A stretch of 30,870 nt of DNA from CF-39 sp036518215. Its GTDB lineage: Bacteria > Chloroflexota > Limnocylindria > P2-11E. The notes beneath the pieces were generated by a model that was not told the origin of the DNA, did not search any database, and saw nothing but the letters and a program-made list of their open reading frames with translations. Location of the stretch: contig DATDNP010000190.1 of NCBI GenBank assembly GCA_036518215.1, positions 1 to 30,870 of the forward strand. Reading direction: 5' to 3'. Made by a program: the position numbers and the translations under genes. Shown here piece after piece: positions 14,817 through 21,609 of this stretch. Position 1 is the stretch's first letter; each line of letters starts with the position of its first letter.

Positions 14817-15281
14817 GTGCTTCGCAGCGCACCGCGCAGCGGCGTCTCGCTCAGCCTCGCCGGTTGGCTCTGGGCCGACATCCTCCTCGGCCTCTTCGCG
14901 ATCTTCCTCGCCGCGAGCGCCGTCGCGTCGGCGTCCGCGCCGCAGCATGTCGGCGTCGACCCGAAGCCGCTCGAGTTCCGGCTCGACGTCGACGGGTCCG
15001 CGCTCCTCTCGCCCGATGCCGCGACCGTCGCAGCGGAACAGCGTCGCATCGCCGACGCGATCGTCGCGCGCGTCGCCGCGGATGCTCCCGGGCGGCACGC
15101 TGCGATGGTGTTCGCGTACGGCTCGAGCGAGCGCGCCGCCGATGGCGATCGCATCGCCGAGCTCGCGACCGAGCCGCTCACGAGCGGCGCGTTCCAGGGC
15201 GCCGTGCTGAAGGCCTATCACGAGCTGGTCGCCGGGGACCCGGGGACGGCCGTCTCGCTGGAGATCTACTTCGATGAATGA
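14817..15281 (+). CDS. Single-span protein with membrane aspartate, MotB/ExbD/ZorB-like candidate
   Basis: The 154-residue product has a short basic N-terminus, one membrane helix at about residues 13-36 (LAGWLWADILLGLFAIFLAA) and an extracytoplasmic domain of about 115 residues. Asp21 follows Trp-Ala at the start of the helix, the same place as the ion-binding aspartate in MotB-type and ZorB-type proteins. The outer domain (EFRLDVDGSALL, then MVFAYGSSERAADGDRIAEL) has the order of elements of an OmpA-like domain but lacks the standard peptidoglycan-binding motif. The GTG start is three bases after the stop of the previous gene. The last eight bases overlap the next gene. Function is unknown; an ion-driven stator or energiser role is inference. 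Confidence 0.72.
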   Translation: MLRSAPRSGVSLSLAGWLWADILLGLFAIFLAASAVASASAPQHVGVDPKPLEFRLDVDGSALLSPDAATVAAEQRRIADAIVARVAADAPGRHAAMVFAYGSSERAADGDRIAELATEPLTSGAFQGAVLKAYHELVAGDPGTAVSLEIYFDE

Positions 15282-16230
15282 CGAGCGCGACCTCCAGCGA
15301 TACGCGTCGCGTCGCGCGGCGCTGCACTCCGCGCTGCGCGGCGGTGACGCTCTCGTTGCCGCGCGCGCGGCTTCGCGTCTGCGCCTGGACGGCTTCCTCC
15401 TGACGGCGGACGAGTTCGCCCGCGCGCGCGACGCGAGACGCGCGCTCGGGCTCGCGATCGTGAAGGCACGCATGACGAAGGCAGGCGACGAGCCGCTGCG
15501 GCACGACGCCGCGATCACCGAGACGCCACGATCCAACCGGCGCCTCATCGCCGCGGCCGCGCTCGTCGCTGCCCTGCTCATCGCGCTCCTCTTGTTCGGG
15601 AACGGTCGCGGGCTTGGTCCCGCCGGCGGCGGCACGCCCGCGGCGAACGACGCTCCGCAGCAGCAGCCGCAGGCGCAGCTCCTCACCGTCTCGCGCGGGC
15701 GGACGATCACGCTGCCCGCCGACATCGTGGCGGTGGAAGCACCACCGACGCCTGCAGCGACCGCCATCCCCACGGGCGCGCCGACCGAGGCGCCCGCAGG
15801 CAGCGGCCAACCTGGACCGACGAGCGGGCCGGGTGGGACCGGCGCGGGCGGATCGGGTGGCGGAAGCGGGGGTGGCGACGGCAGCGGCACGGGAAGTGGA
15901 TCGGGCACGGGTCTCGGAACGCCCACGCCGACGGCTACACCCGCGATCGTGCCGCCCGGCTATTCACGGCTGAACGTCGTCGTGTACGACGCCTCCACCG
16001 GCCGCCCACTCCCGGACGTGTGCATCATCATCGGGACGCTCAACTGCGGGCCGACCCAGCCGCACACCGATCGGAACGGACGCTGGTCCGCGGACGTCGC
16101 CGCGACCAACAACAGCACGCTGTGGGATCTGTACTTCATCAAGTCCGGATACGTGACGCAGTTCCGCCAGATCACGCTGCCGGGCGGCGTGTCGCGGACG
16201 TACGCGATCTACCTTCGTCGGAGCAGGTAG
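15274..16230 (+). CDS. Membrane-anchored protein with Gly-rich linker and carboxypeptidase-regulatory-like domain
   Basis: The 318-residue product has four parts: a cytoplasmic helical region (1-88, rich in Arg and Ala), one membrane helix (about 91-108), a long flexible outer segment rich in Pro, Thr, Ala and then Gly/Ser (about 115-228), and a C-terminal beta domain (about 231-318). The last part, with LNVVVYDASTGRPLPDVCIII, DRNGRW and a tyrosine-rich end, looks like a carboxypeptidase regulatory-like or Cna-B-type Ig fold. Cys250 and Cys258 could form a disulfide. The tether suggests the beta domain reaches into or past the cell wall. The start overlaps the previous gene by eight bases, so it belongs to the same operon. 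Exact function is unknown. Confidence 0.75.
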   Translation: MNDERDLQRYASRRAALHSALRGGDALVAARAASRLRLDGFLLTADEFARARDARRALGLAIVKARMTKAGDEPLRHDAAITETPRSNRRLIAAAALVAALLIALLLFGNGRGLGPAGGGTPAANDAPQQQPQAQLLTVSRGRTITLPADIVAVEAPPTPAATAIPTGAPTEAPAGSGQPGPTSGPGGTGAGGSGGGSGGGDGSGTGSGSGTGLGTPTPTATPAIVPPGYSRLNVVVYDASTGRPLPDVCIIIGTLNCGPTQPHTDRNGRWSADVAATNNSTLWDLYFIKSGYVTQFRQITLPGGVSRTYAIYLRRSR

Positions 16231-16251
16231 CAGGGTCCACGGTGCCAAGCG

Positions 16252-17079
16252 CTAGATGTGGAACAGCGCTTGGAGTCCGAGCCGCACGCCGACGAAGACG
16301 AGCGACACCGCGAGGATCCGGACGATGAGCACGCCGTGCACGCGGCTCGAAAGACGCGCGCCGACCTGCGCGCCGAGGACGGCTCCGACGCCGAGCACGA
16401 CGGTCTGGCCGACGAGCCCGGCGAGGTCGCCCGCGGCGAGATGCACGCCCGTGCCGACGGTCGCCATGATCGCGAGCACGAAGTGCGACGTCGCCGTCGC
16501 GATATGCGGCGGAAAGCGCAGGAGGCCAACGAGCGCGGGGACATGGATGACGCCGCCGCCGATCCCGAGGAAGCTCGAGAGGAAGCCGACGCCTGCGGAC
16601 AGCACGACGCCGAGCGGGACGTTCACGCGATAGACGTATTCGACGCCTCCGCGATCGCGAAGTGTCCGCAGGGCGTGTCCCCATCCGCCGCCTTCCGGCG
16701 CGACGGTCGGCTCATCCTCGTGCGAGACGACGAGGAATATCGCGAGGGCGATGAGCATGACGGCGAAGATGAGATCGAACACCTGACGCGCGACGAAGCG
16801 CACGACGAGCACGCCGATGACGCTTCCGGGCAGCGTCGCGATCGCGAACGGGAGACCGGAGCGGAAGTCGATGCGGCGTTGGCGCGCGTACGCGATCGCG
16901 CCGGACGTCGCGTTGAACGCAACGACGCCCAGCGAGACCGCCGTGATGCCCTCGGTGGGCAGCAGCGGCTCGAGGAGCGCGAGGAGCGGCACGAGGAGGA
17001 ATCCGCCTCCCGCGCCGACGAGCGTCCCGAACGTCCCGACGCCGAAGCCGATGACGAGGAGCCAGATCGGTTCGAGCAC
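16252..17079 (-). CDS. TauE/SafE-family permease (sulfite exporter type)
   Basis: The 275-residue protein has about eight membrane helices in two repeats. Each repeat begins with the family hallmark: GTFGTLVGAGGGFLLVPLL near residues 15-33 and GFLSSFLGIGGGVIHVPALV in the second half, with TSHFVLAIMATVGT after it. Members move sulfite, sulfonates or other organic anions across the cytoplasmic membrane; the substrate here is not known. The start is GTG at 17077-17079. TTAACT lies six bases before it, which could be a leaderless -10 element although its second base is atypical. The gene is divergent from an ArsR-type regulator that may control it. Its stop is 21 bases from the end of the convergent beta-domain protein gene. 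Confidence 0.88.
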   Translation of the reverse strand: MLEPIWLLVIGFGVGTFGTLVGAGGGFLLVPLLALLEPLLPTEGITAVSLGVVAFNATSGAIAYARQRRIDFRSGLPFAIATLPGSVIGVLVVRFVARQVFDLIFAVMLIALAIFLVVSHEDEPTVAPEGGGWGHALRTLRDRGGVEYVYRVNVPLGVVLSAGVGFLSSFLGIGGGVIHVPALVGLLRFPPHIATATSHFVLAIMATVGTGVHLAAGDLAGLVGQTVVLGVGAVLGAQVGARLSSRVHGVLIVRILAVSLVFVGVRLGLQALFHI

Positions 17080-17186
17080 GCGGCTAGTTAAAGGCGCGGC
17101 GCACGTTCGTGCCTCGAAGTATTTCGGCGGTCATTTGCGTCACCTCGAAACTAAGCCGTCGCTACATCTCTTGCACTGCGACCATC
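17080..17186. promoter_or_regulatory. Divergent spacer between TauE/SafE permease and ArsR-type regulator
   Basis: The 107-base spacer holds an AT-rich TTAACT element near the permease start and two small inverted repeats: GCACG-TT-CGTGC at 17101-17112 and CGAA-GTAT-TTCG at 17115-17126. The string CCTCGAA occurs twice (from 17112 and 17143). These are candidate operators for the neighbouring regulator, but none is long enough to be decisive. Confidence 0.35.
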
Positions 17187-17591
17187 ATGACGGGCATAAA
17201 TCGGCACGTGGGATCCGGTCAGTCCCGGCGGCGCACATCGCGACCGCGTGCGGTTCCCATCGACGGCGACGCGTTCGCTCTCGCGCAGGATCGCGTCCTC
17301 CCCATTCGCTACGACGGCGACGCGCAGCGCATCGTCGAGAGCGCGAGCAACCTCACGCGGCTCAAGATGATCCGCGCGCTGTCCGAGACGCCGCTCGCGG
17401 CGAGCGATCTCGCGCGCATCGTCTCGCGCACGGCGCCCGCGACGAGCCAGCACATCAAGGTCCTTCGCGACATCAATGCCATCGCACCGACGCGGCAGGG
17501 GAACATCGTCCGCTACCACCTCACGAACGAGCCGAGCGCGCACATCCTCGTCGCGATCGCCCGCGCTTTCGACGCCCTCCGAGAGCACTGA
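17187..17591 (+). CDS. ArsR-family winged-helix transcriptional regulator
   Basis: With the ATG at 17187 the product is 134 residues. It contains an ArsR-type winged helix: LTRLKMIRALSETPLAASDLARIV, then the recognition helix region RTAPATSQHIKVLRDINAI, and the wing TRQGNIVRYHLT. No cysteine occurs in or after the helix-turn-helix, so thiol-type metal sensing as in classical ArsR/SmtB is unlikely. Other ligands or a redox-independent signal are possible. The frame is open upstream to a GTG at 17109, but that stretch has no protein-like character. Its divergent position suggests control of the TauE/SafE permease and perhaps its own gene. Confidence 0.8.
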   Translation: MTGINRHVGSGQSRRRTSRPRAVPIDGDAFALAQDRVLPIRYDGDAQRIVESASNLTRLKMIRALSETPLAASDLARIVSRTAPATSQHIKVLRDINAIAPTRQGNIVRYHLTNEPSAHILVAIARAFDALREH

Positions 17592-17603
17592 GCCGCGGCG
17601 CCC

Positions 17604-17609
17604 TAGGCT
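17604..17609 (+). promoter_or_regulatory. -10 element TAGGCT of the LysE-type gene (leaderless)
   Basis: TAGGCT lies exactly six bases before the ATG at 17616, so transcription should start at or next to the A of the start codon. There is no Shine-Dalgarno sequence and no clear -35 box. Confidence 0.5.
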
Positions 17610-17615
17610 GCGCGC

Positions 17616-18221
17616 ATGCTGGACGCCTTCCTCGTCGGCGCGGCCGCGGGCTACGCGATCGCGGTGCCCGTCGGGCCGACCGCCGTGCTCATCCTCCAGA
17701 TCGGGATGCGTGACGGCCTGCGCGCGGCCGCGGCGGCGGGCGCCGGCGCGGCGACGGTCGACCTCGTGTACGCGACCCTCGCGATGGTCGCGGGCCCGAC
17801 GCTCGTCGCGGCGATCGCGCCGGTCGTCACGCCCGCCCGCGTGCTCGCGGGCCTCGTCCTCGTCGTCCTCGCGATCCGCAACCTCATGCACGCGCGAGCG
17901 GCCAGCGCGGAGCGCGCGCCCGCGGGCGCCGGACGCTCGTACGCGACGGTGCTGGTCTTCACGCTCCTCAACCCGATCACCATCACGTACTTCGCGACGC
18001 TCGCCATCGGACTGCCCGAGCTCGCGGGCGATGTCGCGGCCCGGCTCGCGTTCGTCGTCGGCGCCGCGCTCGCGTCGCTCTCGTGGCAGTCGGTGCTCGC
18101 CGGGATCGGCGCGTCGCTCCGTGGGCGCATGCCCGAGCGCTTCGGCATCGCGACCACGCTCTTCGGGACGGTCATCATGCTCGGCTTCGCGCTCCGCATC
18201 CTCACGCAAGCGCTGGGGTAG
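17616..18221 (+). CDS. LysE/RhtB-family exporter
   Basis: The 201-residue protein has about six membrane helices and the LysE/RhtB pattern: an N-terminal LVGAAAGYAIAVPVGPTAVLIL with the conserved PxGP, a DLVYATLAMVAGPTLV span, and LNPITITYFATLAIG in the middle. The family exports amino acids or related small metabolites through the cytoplasmic membrane; the substrate is unknown. The ATG has no Shine-Dalgarno sequence and is preceded by TAGGCT with a six-base gap. It follows the ArsR-type gene by 24 bases, and could be read both from its own promoter and by read-through. Confidence 0.85.
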   Translation: MLDAFLVGAAAGYAIAVPVGPTAVLILQIGMRDGLRAAAAAGAGAATVDLVYATLAMVAGPTLVAAIAPVVTPARVLAGLVLVVLAIRNLMHARAASAERAPAGAGRSYATVLVFTLLNPITITYFATLAIGLPELAGDVAARLAFVVGAALASLSWQSVLAGIGASLRGRMPERFGIATTLFGTVIMLGFALRILTQALG

Positions 18222-18228
18222 GCTCCCT

Positions 18229-18246
18229 CAAACAAACGTTCGTTTG
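18229..18246. promoter_or_regulatory. Inverted-repeat operator of the beta-oxidation operon (probable TetR-family site)
   Basis: The halves CAAACAAAC and GTTCGTTTG match as an inverted repeat in eight of nine positions, with no spacer. It lies one base upstream of the -10 element TACGAT and covers the place of the -35 region, so a bound protein would block RNA polymerase. Size and form fit TetR-family operators. The TetR-type gene at the end of this operon is the natural candidate. Confidence 0.65.
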
Positions 18247-18247
18247 G

Positions 18248-18253
18248 TACGAT
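18248..18253 (+). promoter_or_regulatory. -10 element TACGAT of the beta-oxidation operon (leaderless)
   Basis: TACGAT is followed by six bases and then the thiolase ATG at 18260. The start of transcription should fall on or beside the start codon. No ribosome binding site is visible before the ATG. Confidence 0.55.
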
Positions 18254-18259
18254 GGGCCG

Positions 18260-19501
18260 ATGCGGCGGGCGGTGATCGCGGGCGGCTGGCGCACCCCATT
18301 CGTGAAGGCGGGGACCGACCTCGCGGACGCGGACGTCCTCGAGCTGGCGACCGCCGCGACAGCCGAGACGCTCGCGCGCACCGAGACCCCTGCCGCGAGC
18401 ATCGACGAGATCGTCTACGGGAACGTGTCGCGCCCCGTCGCGTACCACAACCTCGCGCGCGAGATCGTCCTCGCGCTCGACCTCCCGACGAGCATCTACG
18501 CGTCGAGCGTCGGCATGGCGTGCGCGTCCGCGTGCGTCGCGATCACCGCTGCGGCCGATCACATCGCGGTCGGCACGGCGGACGCCGTCCTCGCGGGAGG
18601 CGCCGAGAGCCTCTCGAACGTCCCGATCACCTATACGCCGAAGCTCGCGCGCGCGCTCGTGCGCGCATCGCAGGCGAAGACGCTGCCGCAGCGCGTATCG
18701 AGCTTCGCGGGCATCACGCTCGCGGACCTCGCGCCCGTCGCGCCGGGCATCAAGGAGACGTCGACCGGGCTCACGATGGGCGAGTCCGCCGAGCGCATGG
18801 CGCAGATCAACGCCGTCGCGCGCGAGGACCAGGATCGCTGGGCGCTGCGGAGCCATGAGCGCGCAGCGAAGGGCTGGGAGGACGGACGTCTCGCGGCGGA
18901 GGTCATCGCGCTGCATCGCCGCGGGCGCGTGCTCCGCGAGGACACCCACATCAGGCGCGACTCGACCCTCGAGAAGCTCGCGACCCTCCGACCGGTGTTC
19001 GACAAGCGACACGGCACGATCACCGCGGGGAACTCGAGCCCGCTGACCGACGGCGCGGCGACCGTGCTCCTGCTCTCCGAAGAGCGCGCACGGAGCGAGG
19101 GCCGGACCGATCTCGTGGCGATCCGCTCGTACGCGTATGCCGCGGTCGATCCGGCGGACCAGCTCCTCATCGCGCCGGCGTACGCGATCCCCGTCGCCCT
19201 CCGGCGCGCCGGGCTCGCGCTCTCCGACATCGGGGTCGTCGAGATGCACGAGGCCTTCGCCGCGCAGGTGCTGTCGACGTTCCGCGTGTTGGAGCAGAGC
19301 GGCGTCGGGACGATCGACGAGGAGAAGGTGAACGTCATGGGCGGCTCGATCGCGCTCGGCCACCCCTTCGGCGCGACGGGTGCGCGCCTCGTGACGACGC
19401 TCGCGAACGAGATGCGGCGCCGGAAGACGCAGTTCGGCCTCGTGTCCGTCTGCGCCGCCGGCGGCAACGGCGCCGCGATCGTGCTGGAGCTGGTCTCATG
19501 A
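18260..19501 (+). CDS. Acetyl-CoA acyltransferase (thiolase, FadI-like)
   Basis: The 413-residue thiolase cleaves 3-oxoacyl-CoA with CoA to acetyl-CoA and a shortened acyl-CoA. The nucleophilic cysteine is Cys88 in GMACASACVAI. EMHEAFAAQVL and the catalytic histidine in GSIALGHPFGATGAR follow, and the second cysteine is in SVCAAGGNG near the C-terminus. Length and the long middle loop resemble FadI, the partner of FadJ, which fits the next gene. It is the first gene of an operon of four with overlapping ends: the stop overlaps the next ATG by four bases. Its promoter carries the inverted-repeat operator at 18229-18246. Confidence 0.9.
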   Translation: MRRAVIAGGWRTPFVKAGTDLADADVLELATAATAETLARTETPAASIDEIVYGNVSRPVAYHNLAREIVLALDLPTSIYASSVGMACASACVAITAAADHIAVGTADAVLAGGAESLSNVPITYTPKLARALVRASQAKTLPQRVSSFAGITLADLAPVAPGIKETSTGLTMGESAERMAQINAVAREDQDRWALRSHERAAKGWEDGRLAAEVIALHRRGRVLREDTHIRRDSTLEKLATLRPVFDKRHGTITAGNSSPLTDGAATVLLLSEERARSEGRTDLVAIRSYAYAAVDPADQLLIAPAYAIPVALRRAGLALSDIGVVEMHEAFAAQVLSTFRVLEQSGVGTIDEEKVNVMGGSIALGHPFGATGARLVTTLANEMRRRKTQFGLVSVCAAGGNGAAIVLELVS

Positions 19502-21609
19502 CGGTCGACATCTCGTCGATCGAGGCGATCGGCGCGCGGTTCGAGCCGGCCGACGCCGACGGCGTCGCGCGCATCGTGCTCGACCGCCCGAACGACGCGG
19601 TCAACTCGATCGACGCGTCGCTCATCGCGGCGCTCCTCGCGGCCGTCGGAGAGGCACGGCGCGCCGCGCCACGCGGTCTCGTCCTCGCGAGCGCGAAGGA
19701 CGGACAGTTCAGCGGCGGCGCGGACCTCAAGCTCCTGCAGGTCTGGCCGTCCCCGGCGGAGCTCTCCGAGGCGAGCCGCATGGTCCAGAAGGTGTGCGAC
19801 GAGCTCGCGGCGCTGCCGTTCGTCACGGTCGCGGCGATCAACGGCCCCGCGCTCGCCGGCGGCTTCGAGCTCGCGCTCGCATGCGACTGGCGCATCGCCG
19901 TCGACGCGCCGAACGTGCGCATCGGTCTACCGGAGGTGCAGATCGGCCTCATCCCCGCGAGCGGCGGCACGCAGCGGCTCCCGCGCCTTGTCGGCCTGCC
20001 GCGCGCGCTCGACCTCATCCTGAACGCCCGCCGGCTCTCGGCGCGCCGCGCGCTGCGCAGCGGGCTCGTCGACGAGGTCGTCCATCCCGCCGGACTCGCG
20101 CGTGCCGCGCACGACCGGGCAAAGGCCGGACGGAAGCGTCAGCTCGAAGGCGGCGCGACACCGATCGAGCGCGCCGCGACCTGGATCGCGCCGGCGCGCG
20201 CGGTCGTGCTCCGCCCGGTGCGCGAGCGCGTGATGAAGGAGACGAAGGGCCACTACCCCGCCCCGCTCAAGACGCTCGACGCGATCGCGCTCGGCCTCGC
20301 CGACGGCATGCGCGCTGGACTCGACGCCGAGGCGCGTGCGTTCGGCGAGCTCGCGACGAGCACCGTCGCGCGCAACCTCATCGCGCTCCTCTTCCTCGGC
20401 ATGCGTCAGCGCAGGGCGGCCGCGGCGGACCTGCCCCAGGTCGCGGTGCCGCACGACATCGCCGTCGTCGGCGCCGGCTTCATGGGTTCGGGGATCGCGC
20501 AGGCGGCCGCGATGTCGGGCATGAACGTCCGCATGCGCGATGTCGATGACGGCGCGGTCGCCCGCGGGCTCGCCGCCGCGCGAAAGCTCACCGAGGACGC
20601 CGGGCGCAAGGGCGTCGTCGATCGCCGCGAGGCGAAGCGCGCGATGGCGCGCGTCACCGGGACCACGGACTGGAGCGGGTTCGCTCGAAGCGAGCTCGTG
20701 ATCGAAGCGGTCTTCGAGGAGCTGCGACTGAAGCAGCGCGTGCTCGGCGAGATCGAGGCCGTGGTGCGCGACGACGCGGTCATCGCGTCGAACACCTCGG
20801 CGCTCCCGATCGCCGAGATCGCGGCCGGCGCGAAGCATCCCGAGCGGGTCGTCGGCATGCACTTCTTCTCGCCGGTGCACCGCATGTCGCTCATCGAGGT
20901 CGTGCGGCACGAGCGAGCCCAGCCCGCCGCGGTCGCGCGCGTCGTCGCCGCGGGGCAGGCGCTCGGAAAGACGGTCATCGTCGTCCGCGACGGCCCGGGC
21001 TTCTACACGACGCGGATCATCGGCACGATGCTCGGCGAGGCGACGCTGCTCCTGAACGAGGGCGTGGGCATCGAGGACGTCGATCGCGCGATGGTCGCCT
21101 TCGGCTGGCCGGTCGGGCCGTTCGCGCTCATGGACGAGGTCGGCCTCGCCGTCGCGCGTCACGCGGGCGAGACCGTCGCCGCCGCCCTCGGGGTCACCGC
21201 GCAGCGCACCGCCGTGGACGTGCTCGTGAAGGAGGGCCTCGAGGGCAAGCGCAAGGGCGCGGGCTTCTACCTCTATGACGGGAAGAAGAAGACGGTGAAC
21301 ACGCGTGTGTACGAGCTGCTTGGCACGACGGCCGGATCGCCTCGCGAGGACGTCGCCGAGCGGCTCACGTATCTGTTCGTGAACGCGGCGGCGCGCTGCC
21401 TCGACGACGGGACACTGCGGGGTCCCGCCGAGGGCGACCTCGGCGCGGTCCTCGGGCTCGGCTTCCCGCCCTTCCTCGGCGGCCCGTTCCGCTACGCCGA
21501 CGCGCGGGGCAACGCACTTCGCGCGAGGCTGACCGAGCTCGCCGCGCAGCACGGCCCGCACTACACGCCGGCGCGATGCCTCACCGATGGAAGGCGGTTC
21601 TACGAATGA
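19498..21609 (+). CDS. Fused enoyl-CoA hydratase/3-hydroxyacyl-CoA dehydrogenase (FadJ/FadB-like)
   Basis: The 703-residue protein joins two beta-oxidation enzymes. Residues 1 to about 190 form a crotonase domain with Glu124 (ALAGGFELALACDW) and Glu146 (GLPEVQIG), both catalytic glutamates present. After a helical linker, the 3-hydroxyacyl-CoA dehydrogenase begins with the NAD-binding GAGFMG (residues 325-330), the SNTSALPI stretch, catalytic histidine in VGMHFFSPVHRM, and a C-terminal dehydrogenase domain (DRAMVAFGWPVGPFALMDEVG, GRKGxGFY-like KRKGAGFYLYDG). It hydrates enoyl-CoA and oxidises the product to 3-oxoacyl-CoA. Starts and ends overlap the neighbours as ATGA, so it is made in step with the thiolase and the acyl-CoA dehydrogenase. 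This gives all steps after acyl-CoA activation. Confidence 0.93.
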   Translation: MTVDISSIEAIGARFEPADADGVARIVLDRPNDAVNSIDASLIAALLAAVGEARRAAPRGLVLASAKDGQFSGGADLKLLQVWPSPAELSEASRMVQKVCDELAALPFVTVAAINGPALAGGFELALACDWRIAVDAPNVRIGLPEVQIGLIPASGGTQRLPRLVGLPRALDLILNARRLSARRALRSGLVDEVVHPAGLARAAHDRAKAGRKRQLEGGATPIERAATWIAPARAVVLRPVRERVMKETKGHYPAPLKTLDAIALGLADGMRAGLDAEARAFGELATSTVARNLIALLFLGMRQRRAAAADLPQVAVPHDIAVVGAGFMGSGIAQAAAMSGMNVRMRDVDDGAVARGLAAARKLTEDAGRKGVVDRREAKRAMARVTGTTDWSGFARSELVIEAVFEELRLKQRVLGEIEAVVRDDAVIASNTSALPIAEIAAGAKHPERVVGMHFFSPVHRMSLIEVVRHERAQPAAVARVVAAGQALGKTVIVVRDGPGFYTTRIIGTMLGEATLLLNEGVGIEDVDRAMVAFGWPVGPFALMDEVGLAVARHAGETVAAALGVTAQRTAVDVLVKEGLEGKRKGAGFYLYDGKKKTVNTRVYELLGTTAGSPREDVAERLTYLFVNAAARCLDDGTLRGPAEGDLGAVLGLGFPPFLGGPFRYADARGNALRARLTELAAQHGPHYTPARCLTDGRRFYE

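Noticed and set aside
14085..15281. A true Zorya phage-defence system (ZorAB)
   Set aside because: Only the layout of the two membrane proteins resembles ZorAB. The first has just two visible helices, the second lacks a standard OmpA motif, and no ZorC, ZorD or ZorE gene is present.
18229..18246. Terminator of the LysE-type gene
   Set aside because: The inverted repeat has no loop and no T-run after it, and is placed over the promoter of the next operon.
19927..21561. Long open frame on the minus strand opposite the fused hydratase/dehydrogenase gene
   Set aside because: High GC in third codon positions keeps antisense frames free of stops. The translation is Arg/Glu/Ala-rich with no domain, while the plus strand has complete catalytic motifs.
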